Source: Fen-455 sp050012675 (GTDB lineage Bacteria; Actinomycetota; Acidimicrobiia; Acidimicrobiales; Bog-793). Taken from it: a stretch of DNA of 64,000 nucleotides. A program made the translations under genes and the position numbers. This document shows, piece after piece, positions 15,079 to 24,745 of this stretch. Within the stretch, counting starts at the first letter, position 1; each line of letters begins with the position of its first letter. Location of the stretch: NCBI GenBank assembly GCA_050012675.1, contig JBEKGS010000006.1, positions 1 through 64,000 of the forward strand, read 5' to 3'. A model generated the notes under the pieces. The model had not been told where the DNA came from, made no database searches, and saw only the letters and a list, made by a program, of their open reading frames with translations.

Positions 15079-16581
15079 ATGACTACGGTGCGCAAGATCG
15101 GCGCTTCTGCGATCATGGGTTCGGCTTTGGCCCTGGGAGCCTGTATGGCTTCGATCGGAACCTCGCCAGTTCAGGCGCATCTCACTGCGGGCGCCAATGT
15201 GCTCGGGAACACGGCTCGCGACGTCGCCGATCGCCCGGGATCCGACACGACGCAGCCCTTCATGGAAGGGTACGGCGATCGGACGATCAGCAGTGCCACT
15301 TGCTCCTCTCCGACATGTGATTTCATCCCGGCAAGCATGGCGGTCGGCGTCGGCTCGCTGAACGCGCAGTCCTCACCGACGGGGCACTTGGTCGCTCGCT
15401 GGTCTCGACGGCTCCAGGAGCCGACCGTCATCTCCGATGGGCTCGTGCTCTATGGGTGCGGAGCAGGTTGCGTCGCGGCAGACTACGTGAGGTCGGGGAC
15501 CAGAAGCTGGGCATTTGTAGACCACGAGAACTCTGAGATCTGGGGGCTTGCGGCTGCAGACGGCGTCGTGCTCGTGGCGGCGGGCCGCCTTCAGCCGAAC
15601 TCATGCGGTCAATGTCTTCAGTTCGCCCAGGTTTACCGCGTCGATGCTCTGGACGAGACGACCGGACGCCTCCTCTGGATGCTGCCGATCAGCCCAGGGA
15701 GGACAGACGGACCGATTCAATGGCTCCCGGCAGTGATCGCCGACCAGGTCGCGGTCGTACAGCTGACGAACGGCTTGACGCTTGGAGTTGGCCTTCGCAC
15801 TGGCAAGGTGTTGTGGCGCTCGGGTCGACCGGCTTCGTACTGTTACCCGCAGCCACCGGCCGGTGCTGTTCCAGAGGTGGTGCTCGTCGGATGTTCCGGT
15901 CAGGTGGAGGCGCTCGACCCCGCCACGGGGCGCGTTCTTTGGACGGCAGCGATCAGCACTGCCTTGGGTTCTGCGGGCGGAGCCGTCGAGGTCGCGACCG
16001 ATGCGGCGTCAGGCGTGGTCGCCATAGAGCTCGGATTTGGTACTGTCCCGGGAGACGTCCCGAGCTTGGAGAGCGCCTTCGAGAAGGAGAACTCCCCTTG
16101 GGACATGACGTCGATCCTCATGGTGAGCGCCTCGACGGGTGCTAGCCGTTGGTCACTCATCGACGTGGCCCAAGAGCCGGTGGTTTTCGGTGGAAACGGC
16201 TCGCTTTGTGTTCAGGCCTTTGCTGGCGTCGAGTGCCGATCCGCCAGCACGGGGCGGCTCAGGTGGTCCTTGGGCACGCCCTATGTGCCCGCAGGAACCT
16301 TCGTGCAGCTTTGGAACCCGATCGCCGCATCTGGCGGCGTCGCCTACGTAATCAAGCCCGGCGCCGGGACCACGGTCACCAGGCGTGCCTGGTTCCTCGA
16401 GTCGTTGAGCGTCTCATCCGGGACAAAGTTCGTGGGTGACACGCTCTTGCCGAAGGTGCCCCCCGACCCTTACGGGACGCCAACCCCACCGTCGGTCGCG
16501 GCGATCGGCGACGGCATCGTGCTCGTCTTGGTCGGAACCGGTGGCCAGCAAATGGCGGTCGCCTACGGGCCCCAGGCCTAG
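15079..16581 (+). CDS. Secreted/lipid-anchored PQQ-like beta-propeller protein
   Basis: A 500-residue protein from ATG 15079, giving a signal MTTVRKIGASAIMGSALALG with a lipobox-like ALGAC (Cys22). The body carries repeated blades with the PQQ-like signature: VDALDETTGRLLWMLPI, LRTGKVLWRSG, EALDPATGRVLWTAAIS, VSASTGASRWSL and RSASTGRLRWSLG, each an Asp/Ser-x-x-T/S-G-x-x-x-W blade end. Several Cys near residue 75-180 could form disulphides. Such proteins resemble BamB and WD40-like scaffolds; no catalytic quinoprotein residues are evident, so a binding or structural role outside the membrane is more likely. Confidence 0.75.
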   Translation: MTTVRKIGASAIMGSALALGACMASIGTSPVQAHLTAGANVLGNTARDVADRPGSDTTQPFMEGYGDRTISSATCSSPTCDFIPASMAVGVGSLNAQSSPTGHLVARWSRRLQEPTVISDGLVLYGCGAGCVAADYVRSGTRSWAFVDHENSEIWGLAAADGVVLVAAGRLQPNSCGQCLQFAQVYRVDALDETTGRLLWMLPISPGRTDGPIQWLPAVIADQVAVVQLTNGLTLGVGLRTGKVLWRSGRPASYCYPQPPAGAVPEVVLVGCSGQVEALDPATGRVLWTAAISTALGSAGGAVEVATDAASGVVAIELGFGTVPGDVPSLESAFEKENSPWDMTSILMVSASTGASRWSLIDVAQEPVVFGGNGSLCVQAFAGVECRSASTGRLRWSLGTPYVPAGTFVQLWNPIAASGGVAYVIKPGAGTTVTRRAWFLESLSVSSGTKFVGDTLLPKVPPDPYGTPTPPSVAAIGDGIVLVLVGTGGQQMAVAYGPQA

Positions 16582-16922
16582 GGGCAGTGCTGGATCACCG
16601 CTTCGGGTGCTTAGACGACAGTCCGCTCAACGGCCTTCCGTTAGCGGCGCCGCACGAGCCACAACGGGAGGTCGAACAAACAGCGAAAGACCAAGTGGAC
16701 ACGGTGGAGGCAGAACTCGCTTCGTCTGTATCTCCCGGTACTCGGACTTGAACGAGCTCTGGAGGGGTCCGGGCAGCACATTTGACAAACCAGGTGGTCG
16801 CGGGTTGCCGTTGGTTCGACTAGGACTCGTCTTTTGATCCAGCAGGTTTATGTCGCCCCGTGGTTGGTAGGCGACGCCCTCGCCAGCTCATTGGGGTCTA
16901 GCGCCATGGACGAGCGCTGCTT
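16582..16922. other. Intergenic region without recognisable features
   Basis: About 340 bases between converging genes. No protein-coding pattern, tRNA or clear terminator hairpin with T-run is visible. Confidence 0.35.
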
Positions 16923-17504
16923 CTAGTCGGTACCTTGCAGGCGCGCCCACTCGTCGGCGAGCATCGCGAACAGGATTTCATCGGTCCATTCACCCTTGAC
17001 GAACTCGTTCTCGCGTAGGTGTGCCTCCTTTCGCATGCCGATCACTTCCATCACCCGGACCGAGGCAAGGTTGCGGGCGTCGCACTGACCCTCGAGCCGG
17101 TGCAGACCAAGAAGCTCAAATCCGATACGCAACAGGGCCGTTGCGCCTTCCCTGGCGAAGCCGTGGCCCCAGAACTCCGGCGCGATCGTGTACCCGATTT
17201 CTCCGCGACTGTGTTCGCTGCTGCGGTGGAAGAGGGTCACGGTCCCTACAAACTCACCGCTTGTGCGAAGCTCCGCCGCAAGCTCAAGAACGTCACCTTC
17301 GACTTCGAGCTTCGCCGGGCGAAGCCTTCGCTGAAGGGCTTCGCCAAGCCGGTCACGCTGCATCGGCTCGGTATAGAGGTACCGCACGACCTGCGGGTTC
17401 CCGTACAGGGCAAGAAGCGACTCGGCGTCGTCCTCGCGGAATCGTCGGAGCTTCAGCCGTGCCGTTTCGATCGGTAGATCACTATCCGTAACCTTTCCCG
17501 CCAT
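16923..17504 (-). CDS. GNAT acetyltransferase, RimJ/RimL-like
   Basis: A 193-residue protein from ATG 17504 (MAGKVTDSDLPIETARLKLR). It follows the RimJ/RimL layout: ETARLKLRRFREDDAESLLA at the start, GEIGYTIAPEFWGHGFAREG in motif A (acetyl-CoA binding), then ELLGLHRLEGQCDARNLASV and RVMEVIGMRKEAHLREN. These enzymes acetylate N-terminal or side-chain amines; the substrate cannot be told. An upstream extension of 57 codons in the same frame is not coding-like. It is the only gene on its strand in this area. Confidence 0.88.
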   Translation of the reverse strand: MAGKVTDSDLPIETARLKLRRFREDDAESLLALYGNPQVVRYLYTEPMQRDRLGEALQRRLRPAKLEVEGDVLELAAELRTSGEFVGTVTLFHRSSEHSRGEIGYTIAPEFWGHGFAREGATALLRIGFELLGLHRLEGQCDARNLASVRVMEVIGMRKEAHLRENEFVKGEWTDEILFAMLADEWARLQGTD

Positions 17505-17876
17505 TGGTGGAAGTGTAAGCAGTACCGCCAGCGAGCAACGAGAGAACTCCTTTTGACGAGCATCCGTTCCAGTCAAAGCACGGCTCGGCTTGCCCCGTGG
17601 ACTGCATATTCGCAGCTCAGCCAGCTTTGTGGAGAGGGTCAAGGTGAAACGACAGGGAGCTTCAGTGAGGAACACAGGCTATGTGCACATCCGGACGGGG
17701 CGCGCTCTTGAGCATCAAAGCGTTCTAGCGGCCGTTCCGGTCCGGGGCTAACTGGGCGAGCCAGCCCCATGGACCAAGGACCCGTCTGGGTCTCGTGGAT
17801 CGGTGAGTACGCGAAGCCTCAATGAGGACGCTTCATGACACGACGGTCCAGCTGACCGAGATGTAGGAGGGCACGC
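17505..17876. other. Divergent promoter region
   Basis: About 370 bases between the divergent acetyltransferase and membrane-protein genes, with a strong ribosome-binding site TAGGAGGG at its right end. I see no other feature. Confidence 0.4.
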
Positions 17877-18656
17877 ATGGGGGACGAATCCACCTCGCCG
17901 GAGCTCTCGTCCGGGCCTTTCCTGGTTGGGCGAGTCCTTAAGTCGACTGCGACCGGAGCGGTCGCCACGTTGTTGTTCGTCGTCATCTCGGCCTTGTGGA
18001 TCGTCGCGGCGGCAACGGCGCGGGTGTGGTACCACAGTGCTCCTCCCGGCTATGAGTTTCCACGCCGGTCGGGCTTGTACGTCTGGGTTGTCCTTGCTGC
18101 CGTGGGAGCTCTTCTTGTGTTCGGCTCGCTCCTGCAGTGTGTGTGGCCGGTCCTTCGGCGCCAGCCGCTGGTGGTGATAGTCGCCTGCGTCGGGGCAGCA
18201 GCCGAGATTGTTCTCGTCCACCTCGTAACGGGTCACGCGATGGCGACTGCTCCCCTGGGTTTCGATAATTCTGGTGAGGGGGCCGCCGCAATAGTGGCGC
18301 TGGGCGTCAGTCAACCGGTGCTCGTCGGCGCTCTCGCGCTCATCCTCGGCCGGCTGCCAACAGCGGGCCGCCGGCGTGTTGCTCGGGATCGGCAGCGCTC
18401 GTCCTGGAGCTACGTTGGGAGCCTCGTCGGTATGGTGATCGCTTGCGGTGCCTTGGCGGCCTGGAGCCTCTACGACAGGACGGCTTTTGTCGTCGACACC
18501 AGTCTCATCGCCGGCAGGTCGGCGGTCACGAACGTAGGGGCATGGTGGCCGGGCCTGTTCGCGGCCATGGTGGCTCTCATGGTTGCAGGAGTCGTCTCTG
18601 TCCCGGCTGTGGTTCGCAAACCCGCGCTGGGTCCGAGTCCGCGCCGCCGCCGATGA
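17877..18656 (+). CDS. Integral membrane protein, unknown function
   Basis: A 259-residue protein from ATG 17877 with AGGAGGG six bases upstream. It has about six hydrophobic segments, at roughly residues 25-47, 68-92, 98-120, 138-160, 184-203 and 224-244, and ends in a basic tail (GPSPRRRR). There are no catalytic motifs and no family that I recognise. It is followed on the same strand, after about 300 bases, by a SdpI-like membrane protein. Confidence 0.6.
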   Translation: MGDESTSPELSSGPFLVGRVLKSTATGAVATLLFVVISALWIVAAATARVWYHSAPPGYEFPRRSGLYVWVVLAAVGALLVFGSLLQCVWPVLRRQPLVVIVACVGAAAEIVLVHLVTGHAMATAPLGFDNSGEGAAAIVALGVSQPVLVGALALILGRLPTAGRRRVARDRQRSSWSYVGSLVGMVIACGALAAWSLYDRTAFVVDTSLIAGRSAVTNVGAWWPGLFAAMVALMVAGVVSVPAVVRKPALGPSPRRRR

Positions 18657-18964
18657 GCGTCGTGCAGCGCGCTGGGCGGACGGGAGACGGTAGGTGATCC
18701 CAGTGGAGTGGGTCCTCGCCGGAGCCTGACAACCATGAGACCGCAGACCCGAGCGGTCGTCGCGTCACAACAGTCCTTGCGCTGCGCAGGCGTCCTTCGC
18801 CGCAACCACCGCGTCCATGGCGCCGGCGACTCGTCTTCGTTGCCAGGCGAGCGGCCGGTCGCCGTGTTGACGCTCCTGCTTTGGCGACGCGGAGGTCATG
18901 AGCCGCGTCAGGTTCCTGGCCTGTTGCCGCGGAAGCAGCGAGGACTTCTGTAACCTTGTCGCGT
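18657..18964. other. Gap between two membrane-protein genes
   Basis: About 300 bases. The minus-strand open frames here look like shadows. No promoter or terminator stands out. Confidence 0.35.
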
Positions 18965-19303
18965 ATGTCCAAGACGATTGGGTTGGGACTGAGCGGCGTC
19001 ATCATGGTCGTGCTCGGGCGTATGGCGGCGACGGGACGCCTGCCGAGGAACCTCTTCGCCGGCATACGGATCCCGTCGACCCTGCGAAGCGACGAAGGCT
19101 GGGACGCCGGGCATCAGGCCGCGGCTTCGGCGTTGACTGCCGCGGGGTGCGGTCCCGTTCTCGTCGCGGTTGTTCTGCTCGCGAGGAGTCCCGGTCCCAA
19201 GGCGCGGACTGTTCTGTCGCGTCTCGCCAACGCCTGGCTCCTTGGCTGGCTTGGCTTGGCGACGGTGCAGGCGAGCCGGGCGGCACGGGCCACGGTCAGT
19301 TGA
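18965..19303 (+). CDS. SdpI-family membrane protein
   Basis: A 112-residue protein from ATG 18965. The core LPRNLFAGIRIPSTLRSDEG followed by WDAGHQAA is the diagnostic SdpI-family loop (R-x-P-x-T-x-x-S-D-E-x-W-x-x-x-H), flanked by three hydrophobic helices at residues 5-20, 53-72 and 85-105. In Bacillus subtilis SdpI gives immunity to the SdpC toxin; most actinobacterial relatives are short, uncharacterised membrane proteins. No SdpC-like peptide gene is apparent nearby, though the gap upstream has not been excluded. Confidence 0.8.
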   Translation: MSKTIGLGLSGVIMVVLGRMAATGRLPRNLFAGIRIPSTLRSDEGWDAGHQAAASALTAAGCGPVLVAVVLLARSPGPKARTVLSRLANAWLLGWLGLATVQASRAARATVS

Positions 19304-19443
19304 ACCCGCTGTAGCTGAGCGGAGGGCAGGCGGCGCAGATCGCCACCCGGCACGCGATCAGGCATGCGGCGTAACTGCTACGTTGTCCGCCGGGTCCTCC
19401 GATGGCGGCAGACGAGCGTTTGAGCTCCAAGCAAACTCGTTGG

Positions 19444-19905
19444 CTAACTGTGGTTCGTCCAGAACTGGCCGGCATGCGCGTAGGTGTCACCAGTCGCTAG
19501 GTCGATCAGGTAGGCGCAGATGCCGTGCTTGCCGACGTGGTCCGCGCCGAATTGTTCGACCATCGAGTAGGTGTGGGACACGCTCCGATCTTCGAACAGC
19601 GTCACTCCGTAGGTGTCCGGGAGGAAAGCGCGTGTGCTCTCTGCCGCGTAGGTGCTGGCGCACCCTGCCTGCGGGTAGTACTGCTCCCAGGCGACGACAT
19701 AGTCAGCGGGGCTGACCGCAGTGCCCGAGATCGTGTACTTGAAGGACGCGCCGATCTTGTTCGACGTCGGTCCGCTGAGCTTGAGCGAATTGCCGCCGGA
19801 CTGCGATGTCCGTATCGCGGCCCCAGACGCGACGCATGGCACAGCGGTAAGCACAGTGGCAATGGCCGCGACCAGAAGCCCGCGACCCAGCTTCCCTGAA
19901 AGCAT
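19444..19905 (-). CDS. Small secreted protein
   Basis: A 153-residue protein from ATG 19905, behind the purine run GGGGGGAGAAGA. Residues 1-30 are a Sec signal peptide (MLSGKLGRGLLVAAIATVLT then AVPCVASGA). The mature domain (SLKLSGPTSNKIGASFKYTI, DYVVAWEQYYPQAGCASTYA, HGICAYLIDLATGDTYAHAG) is beta-rich with two Cys likely forming a disulphide, reminiscent of immunoglobulin-like extracellular domains seen in actinobacterial secreted proteins. No specific function can be given. Confidence 0.65.
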   Translation of the reverse strand: MLSGKLGRGLLVAAIATVLTAVPCVASGAAIRTSQSGGNSLKLSGPTSNKIGASFKYTISGTAVSPADYVVAWEQYYPQAGCASTYAAESTRAFLPDTYGVTLFEDRSVSHTYSMVEQFGADHVGKHGICAYLIDLATGDTYAHAGQFWTNHS

Positions 19906-20589
19906 TCTTCTCCCCCCTGTTCGCGCGGACACCACCGATCGATGGATGCCGGCGCGCTTTCTACTGAGACAAGTCTCGCTGTGTTCTACCACGTGGGCGT
20001 GAGTTTCGGTAGGGATCCTGGCTGGCGGTCCGCGGTCAAGAGCACGCTTTCTCCTTCGCTCAGGGGATTGCTTAGGCGGGGTCGCCGTCGGGCCCGGGGT
20101 CGCCGGACGAGACATCTGGGGCGGCTCTGCGTGCAAGCGCGGCGCTAGCCAGGGGTAGTTGCCGACACGACGCCGGCAAGACTGTCAGTCGGCGTTGTCC
20201 CGGGCCACGGTGGCGATGAGCCCGGTCGGATTTGACTCGATTACTGATCCCGCCATGGTGAGCTCGACGACGGTCCGACGGCGGATCGAGCCGCTCCCGC
20301 GCCTTGTGGTCGAGGCTGGACTGCAACACTGTGCCCATGCCTGACCGACCCCTGCCCCGCGCCGCGGGTCAAGTCACGCCGTCCCGAAGCTTGACGTTGG
20401 GCCGGACAGCCAAGTTCGTGGAACCGCCTCGGCGCAGTCCAAATGAGGGCGTGAGCTGAGTGGCGCGAGGACGACCACCGGGGCTCCTGCCTCGAGCTCA
20501 GCTCCCATGGACTTACCTGGGGCTGACTCTGCTCGACTGGCGGCAATGTTGCAGACCCGCTGAACTGTTGGCCGGTCGGGACGCGTCCC
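19906..20589. other. Long gap between divergent genes
   Basis: About 680 bases. Open minus frames (20072-20338, 20241-20717) have poor composition. A short minus segment near 20190-20257 reads MAGSVIESNPTGLIATVARD, which looks protein-like but has no start context or homologue I know. Nothing else is recognised. Confidence 0.35.
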
Positions 20590-23028
20590 GTGACGTCGGA
20601 CAAACGTTGGGGCCGTGAGGCGAATACCGGAGTGGAGCCGTTGACAGCTGTACACGCACGATCTCGCGGGCGTCTCTGGTCATATTGGCAGCGTTGCCGT
20701 GCCGACCTCTTTGGCATCTCGGCAATCTTCGGGTTCGTCGTCGCCTACCTGTCACCAGCGTTCAAGGACGGCTGGAGCTTCGGCAGTTTCGACGCTGTCC
20801 TCGGCTTCACCTCACTTACCAAGAGCGTGTACCCCGGTACTCCTCACGACGTGTTGAATGGTGACTCTGTCAGCCAGATGGTGTCTTTCAACGCCTTCGA
20901 CTGGACCGCCATCCACCACCTTCAGTTCCCCCTCTGGAACGACCTGAGCCTGCTGGGGTTGAACCAGTTCCTGAACTTCCAGTCGGCTGTGTTGAGCCTG
21001 CCCGATCTCACGAGCTATCTCGTTCCCATCCGGTTCGCATTTCTCGTCGTTGTGGCGATGAAGCTCCTCATTGCCGGGACTGGTGCCTACGCCCTTTGTC
21101 GCGTGCTTGGCCTAAGACCTCTCGCCTCGGTCTTCGGAGGGGTCGTCAGCATGCTCTCGGGAGCCTTCTCCTCTTGGCTCGCCTGGCCTTTATCGGGCGT
21201 AGTGGACTGGGTCGCTTGGATCGCGGCGCTCGCGATCCTCGCATACCGCTGGAGGGCAAAGCGCTCCTACGTGGTCTTGTTGGCGCTGTCGATCGCCTTT
21301 TGCGTATACGGAGGATTCCCCGAGGCGTACTACTTCGTCGCGGCAGCGTTGTTGACATTCTTCGTCGTGATGGGCGTTCTGGCGCTCGTGAAGCGACGGC
21401 TCTCGCTCGCGGGCGTGGTCCGGATCGCGATCGGGGTCCTCGCGGGAGCAGTGCTCTCGGCACCCTTGTGGTTCCCGGGGCTGCAGGACGTGAACGGCAG
21501 CCACCGCGCAGGTGCGTCAGGCTTTGCCGGAGTCAACGCCAGCTCCCTCGGCTTGCTCGTCGCACCGGGTTACTACGGGCTGCCGACAAAGGGGAGCACC
21601 TGGTTTTATCCGCACGGCAACTACTACGAAACAGCTGTTTACGTAGGGGTCATAGCCCTGGTTCTGGCCGGGGCAGCCGTGCTGCGCTGGTGGCGACATC
21701 CGACAGTCATCGCGCTCACGGTCATGGTCGTCGTCACCATGGTGATCTCGTATCAGACCAAGTCGTTCCATCTCGTGTCCATCCTCTTGAGGGACTCGAG
21801 TTTCAAGGGCATAGCGATCAAGCGGATGCGCTTGGTGCTCGGTGTGCCTGTTGGCGTGCTGTCCGCCCTGGGGCTCGAAACCCTCATTCGCCTGCGGGGC
21901 GAACGCCGCATGCTGAGCGCGTACTGGGTCCTCAGCGCGATCGTCGCCCTGGTCGTCGGGTTCCTGTGGTACGGGGCGGTCGCGAACAACCTCCCGACGC
22001 TGCAGCACGAGCTTCGCCTTGACAGCCTGTGGTGGCCGATCGGGCTGGTCGGGGCGTGCGTTCTCGCAGGCGTCCTGTTCTCCTTCGTGCGAAGGCTGGG
22101 CCCTCGTCGGTCCGCCCGAACCGCAGTCGTGGCGGCGGTCGCGGTGCTCTTTGGCGCGGAGGCGGCTTTTCTTGTTTTCTCCGGAGTCGGGATCAACTCG
22201 TACACCAAGAACTTCTACCCGGTCACGCCAGCGGTCGCACGGCTGGAAGGCGTTGTTGGCTCGGGTCTTATCGGAATAGACACTGGAAAGCCTTTGAAGA
22301 CCCAGAAGATGGCGCACGCCGGCTTCTTCCCGGAAGCCAACCTTGGCTACGGTATTGCCGAGTTCGCAGCCTACGACCCGGTGATTCCGCAGGCGTACTT
22401 CCTTAGCACCGGTGGGCCGCCCACGATCGAGCCCGACATCGACTCTGCCACGCTGGCCCGCCGCTTCGGCATCCAATGGATCCTGCAGCCGACTCGGGTT
22501 TTCCTCCCGCCCCCGCCGGGCACCCGTTACGTAGGGTCGTTCGCCGGTGAGCGCCTTTACGAAGTTCCCGGCGCGGCACGCTTTTCCTTGATGCCCGATG
22601 GTGGCCGGGGCACCTTTGAGCCCGTGCCCTCGGTGCATCCTGTGTCGAGCAGCTGGACACTTACTGTGGACGCTTCGGCGCCGAGCAAGCTTGTGATGCG
22701 CGTGACCGACGTCCCGGGTTGGCACGCCTCCATCGACGGCCGCGCGTTGCCGCTGTATCGCTACGAGGACATCATGCTGGAGGCGCCTGTCCCGGCCGGC
22801 CGTTACGTGGTTCACTTCTGGTACATGCCGAGGCGGCTTGTCATAGCAACATGGTTGGCGTTGGTGACTCTCGCCCTACTGCTCTCGTGGGTGTTCTGGC
22901 CGCAGGTACGGCGTCGGTCGCGAAGCCGCCCTGTGCGCACCGACCTCGGTGAGTCGTTAGCCCCGGCCCTCGAGATGGCCGAGATCAAGAGCCGGGGGAT
23001 GAGCGCGGGGCCGAGGTCGGGGGCCTAG
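20590..23028 (+). CDS. YfhO-like large membrane protein (GT-C-type topology)
   Basis: An 812-residue protein with about 12 membrane helices between residues 40 and 530 and a C-terminal outer domain followed by a last helix near 755-775. The N-terminal loop (LNGDSVSQMVSFNAF and LQFPLWNDLSLLGLNQF) matches the YfhO/GT-C design, in which a first periplasmic loop carries the acidic catalytic site; the tail VTDVPGWHASIDGRALPLYR resembles the YfhO C-terminal domain. YfhO-type proteins add sugars to lipid-linked or teichoic acid substrates. The start is uncertain: GTG 20590 has no clear ribosome-binding site, TTG 20641 has GTGGAG. The next gene begins 4 bases downstream. Confidence 0.8.
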   Translation: MTSDKRWGREANTGVEPLTAVHARSRGRLWSYWQRCRADLFGISAIFGFVVAYLSPAFKDGWSFGSFDAVLGFTSLTKSVYPGTPHDVLNGDSVSQMVSFNAFDWTAIHHLQFPLWNDLSLLGLNQFLNFQSAVLSLPDLTSYLVPIRFAFLVVVAMKLLIAGTGAYALCRVLGLRPLASVFGGVVSMLSGAFSSWLAWPLSGVVDWVAWIAALAILAYRWRAKRSYVVLLALSIAFCVYGGFPEAYYFVAAALLTFFVVMGVLALVKRRLSLAGVVRIAIGVLAGAVLSAPLWFPGLQDVNGSHRAGASGFAGVNASSLGLLVAPGYYGLPTKGSTWFYPHGNYYETAVYVGVIALVLAGAAVLRWWRHPTVIALTVMVVVTMVISYQTKSFHLVSILLRDSSFKGIAIKRMRLVLGVPVGVLSALGLETLIRLRGERRMLSAYWVLSAIVALVVGFLWYGAVANNLPTLQHELRLDSLWWPIGLVGACVLAGVLFSFVRRLGPRRSARTAVVAAVAVLFGAEAAFLVFSGVGINSYTKNFYPVTPAVARLEGVVGSGLIGIDTGKPLKTQKMAHAGFFPEANLGYGIAEFAAYDPVIPQAYFLSTGGPPTIEPDIDSATLARRFGIQWILQPTRVFLPPPPGTRYVGSFAGERLYEVPGAARFSLMPDGGRGTFEPVPSVHPVSSSWTLTVDASAPSKLVMRVTDVPGWHASIDGRALPLYRYEDIMLEAPVPAGRYVVHFWYMPRRLVIATWLALVTLALLLSWVFWPQVRRRSRSRPVRTDLGESLAPALEMAEIKSRGMSAGPRSGA

Positions 23029-23032
23029 TCCA

Positions 23033-24745
23033 GTGACGGCTACGGGCCCCAACGACGCGACTCCGAGGTCACGAGCCCGATGGTCAAGGTGCCGTTGCCT
23101 TCGAGTGGCCACGGCTTCGGCGGGGGCGGCCGCTTTCGCGGGTCTCGTCGCTCTGCTTTACGGCACGTCTGTACATACCGGAGCCGCCGACTCGGACAAG
23201 GCGACCACGCTGCTCGTAGGTCAGGCCATGGGCGAAGGCCACCTGTTGTTGCACGGTTGGATGCTGGCGCCAGGCAGCTACTGGACCAGCGACGCGCTCT
23301 TCTACGCTGTCGCGGTCCGGCTTGGCGGCGTTCGGCCAGGGATCCTCTATGGGGAGCCCGCGGTCGTGGCCGCCGTGACCATCGCGTTAGGGGTTCTGCT
23401 CGCATTCGAGGGTCACCGTGTCTCCGCGGGTCTTGCCGGGGCCGTCGCCGTCGTGGCCCTTCTCGCCTTTGCCACTCCCGCCATGGACTTATGGTTTGTC
23501 GGCAAAGGCTTTCACGTCGCCACCGTTCTGTACGTCCTTGTCGGGTTCGCAGCGCTGCGCCGCGGGGGTTTCGGCTGGGGCTGGGCCGCGGCGGTGGCTC
23601 TGCTCGCTTTCGGGATGCTGGGCGATCTGATGATCGTCGCGTATGGGATAGCGCCGCTCTTTGTCGCAGGCCTCGCGGCGATGCTGCGCGAGCGAAAATG
23701 GCGAAGTGGCCTGGCGCAGGTGACAGCCGCTGTAGCAAGTGGCGGGATCGGCTACGCGGCCCTTCGACTTGCCGATCTGCTCGGCAAGTTCAAACAGGGG
23801 CCCACACTGAGGCTCGCCGACCTGAGTCAGCTGGTGAGCAACTTGGGACACATCTTCACTTACTCAGCTCATCTGGTCGGTCTGGCCAACCGCCACTCGG
23901 CTACCGGAGGGATCCCTCCTGCACTACTCGGTGTGCACGGCGTCGGCGCAGTTTGCATGCTCGTCTGCTTGTCGGGCGCGCTGGTGAACCTCATCCTCGG
24001 TGCCATCCGCGGGCCTTCACAGGGCGCGGCCGCTTCGTCAGAGCCCGCGCTCTGGCGGTTAGACGACATGCTTCTATTGGCAGTTCTGGGTTCGTCGGCC
24101 ACCTTTGTGCTCCTGGCGGGAGCGAATGGACCCGGCAGTCACTTCCTCATCCCGCCGATCGTCTTCGCCGGTGTCCTGACCGGTCGTATGATCGCCCGGG
24201 CGTGGCCCAAGCTGAGGGTGCGTTGGGTGGTTCGCGCGCTCGCGATCGCCGGAGTGGCCGTGTCACTGAGCTTTGCTGCCGGACTCGCCTACGAGTTAAC
24301 TCTCCCTGAGCCGACGCAGCCCGCAAGCTCCTTGGCCGCCTGGCTGGAGGCGCACGACCTCAGAGACGGGATCGGTGGCTACTGGACCGCTTCGATCACA
24401 ACGGTCGAGAGTAGAGGAGAAGTCGTAGTCAGGCCGGTGTCGATCGGACCTAATGGCCTGCAGCGCACGATGCCCCAGTCGTGCGCCAGCTGGTACGCCG
24501 GTCAACGGTTCCAGTTCTTCGTGTACGGCAAGTCGAGGTCCAGTGGTCGCTACCTCACCTCCGCGAGGAGGACATGGGGAGCACCGGCTCACCTCTACAG
24601 GGTCGGCCGTTACCACGTACTTGTCTGGGACCATTTGTTGACGGTCAACGCCTTCCCGCACATTTGGGCGCGCGCGGTCTCCCATCGTCGCGAGACCGAG
24701 GTCTTGGGGGCGTGGGGCCTTAGGAGCTTCGGGGCTCTGGCCTGA
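23033..24745 (+). CDS. Polytopic membrane protein, GT-C-like
   Basis: A 570-residue protein from GTG 23033, four bases after the YfhO-like gene, so the two form an operon. About 9-10 helices lie between residues 25 and 425, followed by an outer C-terminal domain of about 140 residues. The early loop between helices 1 and 2 contains DSDKATTLLVGQAMGEGHLL, the position where GT-C glycosyltransferases have their catalytic Asp. I infer a partner role in cell-envelope glycan or lipid-sugar assembly with the upstream gene. Its 3' end overlaps the convergent oxidase gene by 26 bases. Confidence 0.65.
   Translation: MTATGPNDATPRSRARWSRCRCLRVATASAGAAAFAGLVALLYGTSVHTGAADSDKATTLLVGQAMGEGHLLLHGWMLAPGSYWTSDALFYAVAVRLGGVRPGILYGEPAVVAAVTIALGVLLAFEGHRVSAGLAGAVAVVALLAFATPAMDLWFVGKGFHVATVLYVLVGFAALRRGGFGWGWAAAVALLAFGMLGDLMIVAYGIAPLFVAGLAAMLRERKWRSGLAQVTAAVASGGIGYAALRLADLLGKFKQGPTLRLADLSQLVSNLGHIFTYSAHLVGLANRHSATGGIPPALLGVHGVGAVCMLVCLSGALVNLILGAIRGPSQGAAASSEPALWRLDDMLLLAVLGSSATFVLLAGANGPGSHFLIPPIVFAGVLTGRMIARAWPKLRVRWVVRALAIAGVAVSLSFAAGLAYELTLPEPTQPASSLAAWLEAHDLRDGIGGYWTASITTVESRGEVVVRPVSIGPNGLQRTMPQSCASWYAGQRFQFFVYGKSRSSGRYLTSARRTWGAPAHLYRVGRYHVLVWDHLLTVNAFPHIWARAVSHRRETEVLGAWGLRSFGALA

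Noticed and set aside
21517..22815. 432-codon open frame on the minus strand
   Set aside because: Antisense to the YfhO-like gene, whose membrane helices are unambiguous.
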